27,377 bases of DNA from RGIG5057 sp036653755 (GCA_036653755.1 JAVVTJ010000011.1:1-27377), one strand, 5' to 3'; positions 16,914 to 25,440 are shown, counted from the first letter of the stretch. Numbers and translations: made by a program. The notes: generated by a model not told the origin, from the letters alone.

Positions 16914-16947
16914 AAAAAATCTACTTATATCTTCTATAAGCAGATTT
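16914..16947 (-). terminator. Riboswitch-controlled intrinsic terminator before nrdD
   Basis: On the minus strand a 13-bp stem (16935-16947 with 16917-16929, one G-U pair) and 5-base loop is followed by a run of six T (16914-16919). It lies 35 bases before the nrdD start codon, between the riboswitch and the gene, as expected for transcription attenuation. Confidence 0.85.
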
Positions 16948-17027
16948 ATCTATTACATATTTTAAAAAATATATATACTTAAAAGAGTATATAATATTTT
17001 ATGTACATAAATAGTTTCTCAAAAGCC

Positions 17028-17037
17028 TAGAAGATAT
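17028..17037 (-). promoter_or_regulatory. Candidate antiterminator strand
   Basis: On the minus strand this 10-base segment just 3' of the aptamer is perfectly complementary to 16927-16936, which spans the loop and parts of both arms of the nrdD terminator. Pairing of the two would block terminator formation. Confidence 0.5.
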
Positions 17038-17039
17038 TT

Positions 17040-17200
17040 CCATTATAAGCAGGTCTACCGGCTTGCTTCACTTTACTTTGGACCTTCCCGCTATAAAAAA
17101 GCAGTGGTATATTCCATTTCATCAGCTACACGGTTGCTAGGACAGCTTGAGATATTTTACTCAATTCCCTATTAAGTACTAAAAGTACACTTATATGTCT
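17040..17200 (-). ncRNA. Cobalamin (B12) riboswitch
   Basis: Read on the minus strand, the region follows the cobalamin aptamer in order. It has the TTAATAGGGAAT block (17164-17175), a TTGAG/CTCAA hairpin, the GCTGTCCTAGCAACCGT core (17130-17146), CCACTGC (17101-17107), GCGGGAAGG (17083-17091), and AAGCCGGTAGACCTGC (17049-17064). The outer helix pairs 17188-17195 with 17044-17051. The order and spacing closely match the btuB-type element. It lies downstream of a strong promoter and upstream of a terminator and nrdD, so B12 binding is expected to repress the B12-independent reductase. Confidence 0.93.
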
Positions 17201-17247
17201 ATTTTTATATTAAATTTTACAAATATCAAATAAATATTTGTAATTCT

Positions 17248-17276
17248 ATTATACTATTTATAATTTAAATTGTCAA
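17248..17276 (-). promoter_or_regulatory. nrdD operon promoter
   Basis: On the minus strand a perfect TTGACA (17271-17276) and perfect TATAAT (17248-17253) are spaced by 17 bp. The start of transcription is expected near 17241, about 45 bases before the riboswitch core helix. Confidence 0.9.
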
Positions 17277-17408
17277 CAAAATATTACAATAAAAAAACTC
17301 TATTTTTATGTTATGTTAAATGAAATTAAATTAGTATTACATATATCTATATTATAAAAATATTACATTTTTTTTAATATTTTACAACTAACTGCATTTT
17401 TTCAAATA

Positions 17409-17447
17409 TATAAAAGAAATGTGAGAGAAAATTATTTTTCCCCCACA
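17409..17447 (-). terminator. rpoBC operon terminator
   Basis: On the minus strand a 12-bp stem with two G-U pairs (17436-17447 with 17420-17431) and a 4-base loop is followed by a T-rich stretch. It lies about 20 bp after the rpoC stop. The rest of 17277-17408 shows no gene. Confidence 0.75.
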
Positions 17448-17467
17448 TATGTTACAGTTTTTGTTAT

Positions 17468-20400
17468 TTATTCTGCATCAGTAGTTACTAGTTCATTGTC
17501 ATCTATCTCAATTGTTTTATTTATATGTGAACCTTCTTCTACTTCTGTTTCTAAAATATTTAATTCTGCTTCTGTTTGTTCTTCAGCTATTTCTACATCT
17601 ATTTGTTCGTAATTAACTACACCTGTACCAGCAGGTATTAAACGTCCTATTATAACATTTTCTTTTAATCCTTGTAATTTATCAACTTTACCTTTAATTG
17701 CAGCATCTGTAAGAACTCTTGAAGTCTCTTGGAATGATGCAGCAGATAAGAATGATTCAGTAGATAAAGCAATTTTTGTAATACCTAATAATGTTTTTTT
17801 GCCAATTGCAGGAGAATGTCCTAAAGTTTTAGCTTTTCTATTTTCAGTATTAAATTCATTAATATCAACAGTAGAACCATTTTGTAGCTCTGTATTACCT
17901 TTATTATCAATAAATATTTTTCTAAGCATTTGACGTGCAACTATTTCTATATGTTTATCATTGATATGAACACCTTGTGTTCTATAAACTTTTTGTACTT
18001 CTTCTATTAAATAATTTTGAACTGCTATATCACCTTTTATACGAATTATATCATGAGGATCAAGTGAACCTTCTGTAATTCTATCACCTGCTTGAATACT
18101 ATCTCCTGTATGAACAACTAATCTCATACCATAAGGTATTAAATATTTTTCTGTATATTTTTCATCATCAGTAACAAGTACTTCTTTATTATTACCAACT
18201 TCACCTATCTTAACTGTTCCTGTTATTTCACTAACTATTGCAACACCCTTTGGTCTTCTTGCTTCAAATAGTTCCTCAACCCTAGGTAAACCTTGAGTTA
18301 TATCACCAACACCTGCAACACCTCCAGAGTGAATTGTTCTCATAGTAAGCTGTGTACCAGGTTCTCCAATAGATTGTGCAGCTATGATACCTACTGCTTC
18401 ACCAGTAGATATAACATCTCCTGTTGCTAGATTTTTGCCATAACATTTAGCACATATACCTCTTGTAGATTCACAAGTAAGGGCTGAACGAATTTTAACT
18501 TTTGTTTTACCAGAATTAATAATTCTTTTACTTATTTCAGGTGTTACATATGTATTTTTAATATACAACATATTACCTTCATTATCAAATATATCTTCTG
18601 CTAAAAATCTTCCTTCGATTCTTTCACTAACTTTTTCAATTGGCTCTCCACTTTCTAGTATATCTTCAACATATAGTCCTTGATCAGTTAAGCAATCATC
18701 TTCCATAACAATTATTTCTTGATTTACATCAACTAATCTTCTAGTTAAATATCCAGCATCTGCTGTTCTTAAAGCTGTATCTGTAAGACCTTTTCTAGCT
18801 CCATGAGATGATATAAAAAATTCTAGTATATCTAGTCCTTCTTTAAAACAAGACTTTATTGGAAGTTCTATTGTTTTACCAGAAGTACTTGCCATAAGTC
18901 CACGAATACCAGCAAGTTGTCTTATTTGAGTTGGGTTTCCTCTAGCACCAGAATGAGCCATCATAAATATTGAGTTCATTTTATCTGGATTATTCATTAC
19001 AGCTTCTTGTATTTTTTCTGTAACTTCTTCCCATATTTTTATAATTCCGTTATATCTTTCATCATCAGAAATTAAACCTCTTTTAAAGTTTTTAAGAATA
19101 ACTTCAACTTTTTTATCAGTTTCTTCTAAAAGTTTTGGTTTTATTTCAGGTATTTTCATATCTGATACAGAAACAGTAAGAGCTGCTATTGTAGAATATT
19201 TAAATCCATTAGCTTTTATTTCATCTAAAACCTCAGCAGTTTTAGGAATACCATGAGTTGAAATACATCTATCAATTATAATTCCTAATTCTTTTTTCTT
19301 TACAGGAAATTCTATTTCAAATTTAAATTCATTATTTATATCTGATCTATCAACAAATCCAATATCTTGTGGAATATAACTGTTAAATATCATTCTACCT
19401 ACTGTAGTTTCAATTATTTTACTTATTTTTTTACCAGCTATATCTTTTGTAATTCTAACTTTTATCTTAGCATGTATTCCTATGAATTTTTCATCATATG
19501 CCATCATAGCTTCATTTTCATCAGAAAATACCATACCTTCGCCTTTTTCACCTTCGACATCAATTGTTAAATAGTATGAACCAAGTATCATATCCTGTGA
19601 AGGAACTGCTACTGGTTTACCATCTTGAAGTTTAAGTAAGTTATTTGAAGCTAGCATTAAACATTTTGTTTCAGCTTGAGCTTCTGGTGAAAGTGGTACG
19701 TGAACTGCCATTTGATCTCCATCAAAATCGGCGTTAAATGCTGTACATACTAAAGGATGTAATTTTATTGCTCTACCTTCTACAAGTACTGGTTCAAATG
19801 CTTGAATTCCAAGTCTATGTAATGTAGGAGCACGATTTAGCATTACAGGTCTATCAACAATTATTTCTTCTAATATATCCCATACAGCTACATCAGTTCT
19901 CTCAACCATTCTTTTTGCATTTTTAATATTGAAAGCTTTTCCTCTTTTAACTAATTCTTTCATAACAAAAGGTTTAAACAGTTCAAGAGCCATTTCTCTT
20001 GGTAAACCACATTGATAAATTTTAAGTTCTGGACCTACAACAATAACTGAACGACCTGAATAGTCAACTCTTTTACCAAGTAAGTTTTGTCTAAATCTAC
20101 CTTGTTTACCTTTTAACATATCTGATAAAGATTTTAAAGCTCTTCCTCCAGCACCTGTTATAGGTTTTCCACGTCTACCATTATCTATTAAAGCATCCAC
20201 TGCTTCTTGCAACATTCTTTTTTCATTTCTTACTATTATATCTGGAGCTTCAAGTTCAATTAGTTTTTTAAGTCTGTTATTTCTATTAATAACTCTTCTA
20301 TATAAATCATTTAAATCTGAAGTTGCAAATCTACCACCATCTAATTGTACCATAGGTCTAAGCTCAGGTGGAATAACAGGAACAACATCTAGTATCATCC

Positions 20401-21076
20401 ATTCAGGCTTATTACCAGAAGATAAAAAAGCCTCTACTGTTTCTAATCTTTTTAATAATTTTTGTTGTTTTTGTCCTGTTGCTTTTTCTAATCCTTTTAC
20501 TAGTTCCTTTTTTAACTTTTCTAAATCTTGTTCTTTTAAAAGTTGCTTTATAGCCTCAGCTCCCATTCCAACTTTAAAAGAACCAGCTCCAAATTGTTCT
20601 ATTGCTTCTCTATATTCTTTTTCATTTAATACATCACATTTACTAAGTGTTGTATTTTTAGAATCAGTTACAACATATGAAGCAAAATATATAACTTTTT
20701 CTAAAGCTTTAGGAGAAATATCAAGTATTAAACTCATTCTACCTGGTATTCCCTTGAAATACCAAATATGTGAAATAGGGCATGCAAGTTCTATATGCCC
20801 CATTCTTTCTCTTCTAACTTTTTTCTTAGTTACTTCTACTCCACATCTATCACATATAATACCTTTATATCTTACTTTTTTATATTTGCCACAATAACAT
20901 TCCCAATCTTTTGTAGGTCCAAATATTTTTTCACAAAAAAGTCCATCTCTTTCAGGTTTTAATGTTCTATAATTTATTGTTTCAGGTTTTTTAACTTCAC
21001 CTTTTGACCATTCTCTCATTTTTTCAGGAGAAGCTAGACCTATTCTTAGCCTATCAAAATTTTCCATATCTTGCAT
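17468..21076 (-). CDS. rpoC: RNA polymerase subunit beta'
   Basis: RpoC forms half of the RNA polymerase catalytic cleft. The 1202-residue protein is complete and in one frame. It has the N-terminal zinc-binding domain (CYCGKYKKVRYKGIICDRCG), the active-site magnesium motif NADFDGDQ, the second zinc site CESTRGICAKCYGKNL, and the conserved EPGTQLTMRTIHSGG in the trigger region. The C-terminus is an acidic tail. It starts 15 bp after rpoB, with AGGAG overlapping the end of rpoB as the likely ribosome binding site. Ribosomal protein genes rpsL and rpsG and the elongation factor genes, which usually follow rpoC in Firmicutes, are absent; a terminator follows directly. Confidence 0.98.
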   Translation of the reverse strand: MQDMENFDRLRIGLASPEKMREWSKGEVKKPETINYRTLKPERDGLFCEKIFGPTKDWECYCGKYKKVRYKGIICDRCGVEVTKKKVRRERMGHIELACPISHIWYFKGIPGRMSLILDISPKALEKVIYFASYVVTDSKNTTLSKCDVLNEKEYREAIEQFGAGSFKVGMGAEAIKQLLKEQDLEKLKKELVKGLEKATGQKQQKLLKRLETVEAFLSSGNKPEWMILDVVPVIPPELRPMVQLDGGRFATSDLNDLYRRVINRNNRLKKLIELEAPDIIVRNEKRMLQEAVDALIDNGRRGKPITGAGGRALKSLSDMLKGKQGRFRQNLLGKRVDYSGRSVIVVGPELKIYQCGLPREMALELFKPFVMKELVKRGKAFNIKNAKRMVERTDVAVWDILEEIIVDRPVMLNRAPTLHRLGIQAFEPVLVEGRAIKLHPLVCTAFNADFDGDQMAVHVPLSPEAQAETKCLMLASNNLLKLQDGKPVAVPSQDMILGSYYLTIDVEGEKGEGMVFSDENEAMMAYDEKFIGIHAKIKVRITKDIAGKKISKIIETTVGRMIFNSYIPQDIGFVDRSDINNEFKFEIEFPVKKKELGIIIDRCISTHGIPKTAEVLDEIKANGFKYSTIAALTVSVSDMKIPEIKPKLLEETDKKVEVILKNFKRGLISDDERYNGIIKIWEEVTEKIQEAVMNNPDKMNSIFMMAHSGARGNPTQIRQLAGIRGLMASTSGKTIELPIKSCFKEGLDILEFFISSHGARKGLTDTALRTADAGYLTRRLVDVNQEIIVMEDDCLTDQGLYVEDILESGEPIEKVSERIEGRFLAEDIFDNEGNMLYIKNTYVTPEISKRIINSGKTKVKIRSALTCESTRGICAKCYGKNLATGDVISTGEAVGIIAAQSIGEPGTQLTMRTIHSGGVAGVGDITQGLPRVEELFEARRPKGVAIVSEITGTVKIGEVGNNKEVLVTDDEKYTEKYLIPYGMRLVVHTGDSIQAGDRITEGSLDPHDIIRIKGDIAVQNYLIEEVQKVYRTQGVHINDKHIEIVARQMLRKIFIDNKGNTELQNGSTVDINEFNTENRKAKTLGHSPAIGKKTLLGITKIALSTESFLSAASFQETSRVLTDAAIKGKVDKLQGLKENVIIGRLIPAGTGVVNYEQIDVEIAEEQTEAELNILETEVEEGSHINKTIEIDDNELVTTDAE

Positions 21077-21091
21077 ACTTAAAAATCACTC

Positions 21092-22390
21092 CTATTCTAT
21101 TTCACTATCATTAACTTCATTAACAATAGCTTCAGCATCGTAGTCTTCATCTTCAAATTTTTCTTCTTCATCACTTACTTCTGCTAAACCATCTTCATCT
21201 TCAAGTGACATACCTTCAAAATCTGATTGTACTACTTGGTTTAGTTTTTCAATATCTTCATTAGTTTCTAGAATGATTTCTCTATCATCTACTTCTGTTT
21301 CAACTGAATCTTTAAGTTCTACTTGTTCATCTTGTTTATACATTCTTAAATCTAAACCTAAACTTTGTAGTTCTTTTGTAAGTACTCTAAATGATTCTGG
21401 AATACCTGGCTTTGGTATTTCTTCACCTTTAACAATTGCTTCATATGTTTTAAGTCTTCCAACAATATCATCAGATTTAACTGTTAATATTTCTTGTAAT
21501 GTATATGCAGCTCCATATGCTTCTAAAGCCCAAACTTCCATTTCACCAAATCTTTGTCCACCAAATTGTGCTTTACCACCTAATGGTTGCTGAGTTACTA
21601 ATGAATAAGGTCCTATTGAACGAGCATGTATTTTATCATCAACTAAATGATATAACTTAAGCATATACATATATCCTACTGTAACTTCCCTATCAAAAGG
21701 TTCTCCACTTCTTCCATCATATAATTGGAATTTGCCTGTTCTACTTAAACCTTTTGATTCAAATAAGTCAGCTATTTCATTTTCTTTAGCTCCATCAAAT
21801 ACTGGTGTAGCAACTTTCCAACCATATAATTTTGCTATATAACCTAAATGTACTTCTAAAACTTGACCAACATTCATACGAGGTGGAATTCCTAATGGAT
21901 TAAGTAATATTTGTAGCGGAGTTCCATCTGGCATATATGGCATATCTTCTCTTGGAAGTATACGTGATATAACACCTTTATTACCATGACGTCCAGATAT
22001 TTTATCTCCAACAGATATTTTTCTTTTTTGTGCTATATAAATTCTTACAACTTTATGTACTCCTGCTGCAAGTTCATCTGAAGTTTCTCTTGTAAATATC
22101 TTAACATCTACAATTGTACCAGATTCTCCATGTGGAACTCTAAGTGAAGTATCTCTAACTTCTCTTGCTTTATCTCCAAATATAGCTCTTAATAATTTTT
22201 CTTCAGCAGTAAGCTCAGTTTCTCCCTTTGGAGTTACTTTACCAACTAAAATATCACCAGGTCTTACTTCTGCACCTATACGAATGATACCATTTTCATC
22301 TAAATCTTTTAATGCATCATCACCAATATTTGGAACTTCTCTTGTAATTTCTTCAGGCCCGAAGTTTTGTATCTCTTGCTTCACAATCAT
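21092..22390 (-). CDS. rpoB: RNA polymerase subunit beta, C-terminal part (after a +1 frameshift)
   Basis: This frame encodes the last third of RpoB, from GPEEITREVPNIG through the conserved KVTPKGE, GRHGNKG, GGKAQFGGQRFGEME and LKSDDI-type regions to an acidic tail of about 45 residues. Its own upstream ATG at 22390 adds ten foreign residues that are simply the wrong-frame reading of the preceding rpoB sequence, and it has no convincing ribosome binding site. It is therefore best read as the continuation of the frame at 22353-24806, joined at 22361. The joined protein has about 1237 residues, normal for Gram-positive RpoB. rpoC follows after 15 bp. Confidence 0.95.
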   Translation of the reverse strand: MIVKQEIQNFGPEEITREVPNIGDDALKDLDENGIIRIGAEVRPGDILVGKVTPKGETELTAEEKLLRAIFGDKAREVRDTSLRVPHGESGTIVDVKIFTRETSDELAAGVHKVVRIYIAQKRKISVGDKISGRHGNKGVISRILPREDMPYMPDGTPLQILLNPLGIPPRMNVGQVLEVHLGYIAKLYGWKVATPVFDGAKENEIADLFESKGLSRTGKFQLYDGRSGEPFDREVTVGYMYMLKLYHLVDDKIHARSIGPYSLVTQQPLGGKAQFGGQRFGEMEVWALEAYGAAYTLQEILTVKSDDIVGRLKTYEAIVKGEEIPKPGIPESFRVLTKELQSLGLDLRMYKQDEQVELKDSVETEVDDREIILETNEDIEKLNQVVQSDFEGMSLEDEDGLAEVSDEEEKFEDEDYDAEAIVNEVNDSEIE

Positions 22391-24806
22391 AATCTTCGAT
22401 ATGTATTGATGTTAAAACATCATCTTTAACTAAATCTTCAGATATAAGTATAGCATCCTCATAATTATAACCTTCCCAAGTCATAAATCCAACTAAAATA
22501 TTTTTACCTATTGCAAGTTCACCATTTTGTGTTGAAGGACCATCAGCAATAACATCACCTTTTTTAACTTTTTCTCCTTTAACAACAATTGGTTTTTGAT
22601 TTATACAAGTACCAGGATTAGATCTTTGGTATTTAATTAATTTATATTCAACTTTACCTTTTTTAGTTTCTAAAACAATCTTACTACTATCTACATAACT
22701 TACTATTCCATCTTCTTTAGCAATAACAACTATACCAGAATCAACAGCAGCTTTATATTCAATACCAGTACCAACAATTGGACTATCTGCTTTTAAAAGA
22801 GGAACTGCTTGACGCTGCATGTTTGCACCCATAAGAGCACGTTTTGCATCATCATTTTCTAAGAAAGGTATCATAGCAGTCGCAACAGACACAAGTTGTT
22901 TTGGAGATACATCCATATAATCTACTTTTTCTTTTTCTATTTCTAATATTTCATCACAAAATCTAGCTTTTACTCTTTTATGAACAAATTTATTTTCACT
23001 ATCTAGTGGCTCATTAGCTTGTGCTACTACATAATTATCTTCTGTATCTGCTGTCATATATTCTATTTCATCAGTTATAACACCAGTAGATTTATCTATT
23101 TTTCTATATGGGCTTTCAATAAAACCATATCTATTTATTTTAGCAAAAGTAGGAAGTGAACTTATAAGTCCTATATTAGGTCCTTCTGGAGTTTCAATAG
23201 GACATAGTCTACCATAATGAGTATGATGTACGTCACGTACTTCAAATCCTGCTCTATCTCTTGACAAACCACCAGGCCCAAGAGCAGATATTCTCCTTTT
23301 ATGAGTAAGCTCTGCTAATGGATTAATCTGATCCATAAATTGTGATAACTGACTACTACCAAAAAATTCTCTTAAAGAACTTACAATTGGTTTAATATTT
23401 ATCATTGATTGTGGAGTTGCAGAATCTAAATCTTGTGTTACCATTCTTTCTTTAACAACTCTTTCAAGTCTTGCAATACCAATTCTAAATTGATTTTGTA
23501 ATAACTCTCCAACACATCTTACACGTCTATTTCCTAAATGGTCGATATCATCAATTGCACCTAAACCAAATCTAAAATTAGTAAAATAATTAATAGAAGC
23601 TATAATATCATCCATAGTTACATGTTTAACTACTAAATACTCTCTATTTTTCTCTATTATTTTCTTCATTTCTTCTTCACTAGCATCAGGATTTTCTTCC
23701 ATTAATTCTTTTAAAATAGGAAAATGTATATCTTCTTTTATAATATCTTTGTCAATTTCATATCCTAAATATTTAGAAATATTTACAGTATTGTTACCAA
23801 TAACTTTAACTCTTTTTCCATCTTTATCTAAATATACTACATTAATACCAGCATTTTTTATATCTATTGATTGCTCTTTTGTAATAACTTCCATAGCATC
23901 TACAATTATTTCACCAGTTTCTGGGTTAACAATTTTATCTTGTGTTATTTCTCCAACAATTCTATTTGCAATACTTAATTTTAAGTTATATTTATATCTA
24001 CCAACTCTTGCTAAATCATATCTTCTATCTTCAAATAATAAACCAAATAATAACGATTTTGCAGCATCAACATGTAATGGTTCACCAGGTCTTATTTTTT
24101 TATATATTTCAAGTAATGCTTCATCTTGTGATTTAGATAAGTCTTTATATATTGTATTTGTTATATTATCATCTTCAAATAAATCAATTATTTGGCCATC
24201 AGTTTCAACACCTAAAGCTCTAATTAAAGTAGTCATAGGAACTTTTCTAGTTCTATCTACTCTTGCCCATAACATATCAGAAGAATCTGACTCATATTCA
24301 AGCCAAGTTCCTCTATTAGGTATAACAGTTGATGTATATAAAAATTTACCTGTTTTATCTCTTTGTCTATCATAATATACACCAGGAGATCTAACAAGCT
24401 GAGATACAATAACTCTTTCAGCACCATTAATTAAAAAAGTTCCATTTTCAGTCATTATAGGTAAATCACCAAAGAAAATTTCTTGTTCTTTGATTTCACC
24501 AGTTTCTCTATTAATAAGTCTAACTTTTACTTGTAATCTAGATGCATAAGTTGTACTTCTTGATTTTGCTTCTTCAATAGAATATTTAGTTTCCTCTTCT
24601 AATCTATAATCTACAAATTCAAGAAAAAGATTTTCAGAAAAATCTTTAATAGGTGATGCATCTTTTAAAACATCCATTAATCCTGATTTTAAAAACCATT
24701 CGTATGAACGTTTTTGGATGTCAATTAAATCTGGCATTTCTATTACTTCTTTAATTTTTGAAAAACTCATTCTTTTAGCTTTTCCGTTTACTACTTCATG
24801 AACCAT
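22353..24806 (-). CDS. rpoB: RNA polymerase subunit beta, N-terminal part (before a +1 frameshift)
   Basis: This frame encodes residues 1-815 of RpoB, including the rifampicin-pocket region FFGSSQLSQFMDQINPLAEL (481-500), HKRRISALGPGGLSRDRAG, and RDTKL at the end. After L815 the zero frame reads CGG GCC TGA and stops. Skipping the single C at 22361 gives the expected GPEEITR continuation with no residue lost or gained. The position equivalent to E. coli N518 is isoleucine (I494). The ATG is preceded by GGGGGTAAAGT. The gene has its own promoter at 24985-25013 and a leader with a terminator-like hairpin. rplJ and rplL, the usual upstream neighbours, are absent. Confidence 0.95.
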   Translation of the reverse strand: MVHEVVNGKAKRMSFSKIKEVIEMPDLIDIQKRSYEWFLKSGLMDVLKDASPIKDFSENLFLEFVDYRLEEETKYSIEEAKSRSTTYASRLQVKVRLINRETGEIKEQEIFFGDLPIMTENGTFLINGAERVIVSQLVRSPGVYYDRQRDKTGKFLYTSTVIPNRGTWLEYESDSSDMLWARVDRTRKVPMTTLIRALGVETDGQIIDLFEDDNITNTIYKDLSKSQDEALLEIYKKIRPGEPLHVDAAKSLLFGLLFEDRRYDLARVGRYKYNLKLSIANRIVGEITQDKIVNPETGEIIVDAMEVITKEQSIDIKNAGINVVYLDKDGKRVKVIGNNTVNISKYLGYEIDKDIIKEDIHFPILKELMEENPDASEEEMKKIIEKNREYLVVKHVTMDDIIASINYFTNFRFGLGAIDDIDHLGNRRVRCVGELLQNQFRIGIARLERVVKERMVTQDLDSATPQSMINIKPIVSSLREFFGSSQLSQFMDQINPLAELTHKRRISALGPGGLSRDRAGFEVRDVHHTHYGRLCPIETPEGPNIGLISSLPTFAKINRYGFIESPYRKIDKSTGVITDEIEYMTADTEDNYVVAQANEPLDSENKFVHKRVKARFCDEILEIEKEKVDYMDVSPKQLVSVATAMIPFLENDDAKRALMGANMQRQAVPLLKADSPIVGTGIEYKAAVDSGIVVIAKEDGIVSYVDSSKIVLETKKGKVEYKLIKYQRSNPGTCINQKPIVVKGEKVKKGDVIADGPSTQNGELAIGKNILVGFMTWEGYNYEDAILISEDLVKDDVLTSIHIEDYDCEARDTKLRA
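22359..22361 (-). other. Candidate +1 frameshift site at CGG in rpoB
   Basis: On the minus strand the zero frame reads CTT-CGG-GCC-TGA. Conserved RpoB sequence requires CTT, skip C (22361), GGG CCT GAA, giving L-G-P-E. The break falls exactly at a CGG codon, and the next +1 codon is GGG (Gly). Confidence 0.85.
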
Positions 24807-24839
24807 ACTTTACCCCCAAAAATATATAAAAAAGACATC

Positions 24840-24875
24840 AAAAAGCCAAATTAGTTTACATAATAACTAATTTGC
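24840..24875 (-). terminator. Attenuator-like terminator in the rpoB leader
   Basis: On the minus strand an 11-bp stem with one bulge (24865-24875 with 24845-24856) and an 8-base loop is followed by five T. It lies between the rpoB promoter and the rpoB start codon, so some transcripts should stop before the gene. Confidence 0.65.
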
Positions 24876-24956
24876 TTTTATTTGTCTAAATTTAACTAAC
24901 TTTAATTTTATCCGCCACTATTTCAACCATCCTTTTCGTCTTAGTTTACATAGTAA
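24851..24956. repeat. Two copies of a 16-bp element in the rpoB leader
   Basis: The sequence TTAGTTTACATARTAA occurs at 24851-24866 and 24941-24956, differing at one base, 90 bp apart. The first copy is part of the leader terminator. The second lies next to a 5' hairpin at 24957-24974 (TTACCCC / GGGATAA, with a TTCT loop). Confidence 0.6.
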
Positions 24957-24984
24957 TTACCCCTTCTGGGATAACATTTGTATC

Positions 24985-25013
24985 ATTTTATCACATATTG
25001 CTTTACTTGTCAA
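24985..25013 (-). promoter_or_regulatory. rpoBC promoter
   Basis: On the minus strand TTGACA (25008-25013) is followed after 17 bp by TAAAAT (24985-24990). The leader is about 170 bases long and structured. Between this and the rpsU promoter (25014-25140) I see nothing else. Confidence 0.82.
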
Positions 25014-25140
25014 GCAATTTTACATAAGTTTTAATAAAAAGTCAAGATTCTTTTGTCATATTTTGTATTATTCTTTTTTTATATATTCTATATTAAAAAC
25101 AAGATTTTTGTAGTATTTACAGTTTTTTACTTCAATCTAC

Positions 25141-25169
25141 TTGACAATAACTATTTATTAATGTATAAT
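25141..25169 (+). promoter_or_regulatory. rpsU promoter
   Basis: TTGACA (25141-25146) and TATAAT (25164-25169) are both perfect and spaced by 17 bp. The leader is about 70 bases long. Confidence 0.9.
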
Positions 25170-25221
25170 AATAAAGTAAAAAAGAGATACTTATACATTA
25201 AATTGTAAATATATTAGGTAT

Positions 25222-25241
25222 TTCCCACTGAGAGGAGGGAA
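25222..25241 (+). promoter_or_regulatory. Small hairpin overlapping the rpsU ribosome binding site
   Basis: TTCCC (25222-25226) can pair with GGGAA (25237-25241). The ribosome binding site GGAGG (25234-25238) lies in the loop and 3' arm. This could tune translation, but the stem is only 5 bp. Confidence 0.35.
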
Positions 25242-25247
25242 TTATAA

Positions 25248-25421
25248 ATGCCCGGAATTAAAATAAAAGATAATGAAAGTTTAGAAAATGCGCTTGCTAG
25301 ATTTAAAAAGCAATGTGCCAAATATGGTGTTATTGCAGAAATGAGAAAAAGAGAACACTATGAAAAACCAAGTGTAAAAAGAAAGTTGAAATCAGAAGCA
25401 GCTAGAAAGAGAAAACACTAA
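25248..25421 (+). CDS. rpsU: Small ribosomal subunit protein bS21
   Basis: bS21 is a small basic protein of the 30S subunit involved in initiation of translation. The 57-residue protein begins MPGIKIKDNESLENALARF, contains CAKYGVIAEMRKREHYEKPS, and ends in a lysine/arginine-rich tail, matching the family along its full length. The start has a strong AGGAGGG ribosome binding site. It is monocistronic, with a consensus promoter and an intrinsic terminator. It is divergent from rpoB and convergent with rluB. Confidence 0.97.
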   Translation: MPGIKIKDNESLENALARFKKQCAKYGVIAEMRKREHYEKPSVKRKLKSEAARKRKH

Positions 25422-25440
25422 TATGAAAAAGAAATTATAA

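Noticed and set aside
21092..22390. The rpoB C-terminal frame as an independent gene for a naturally split beta subunit
   Set aside because: Its first ten residues are wrong-frame rpoB sequence, it has no good ribosome binding site, and the two frames join with no residue gained or lost. A one-base shift explains it better.
23749..24375. Long plus-strand open frame of 208 codons inside rpoB
   Set aside because: It lies wholly antisense to conserved RpoB sequence. Its length reflects codon bias in rpoB, not a real gene.
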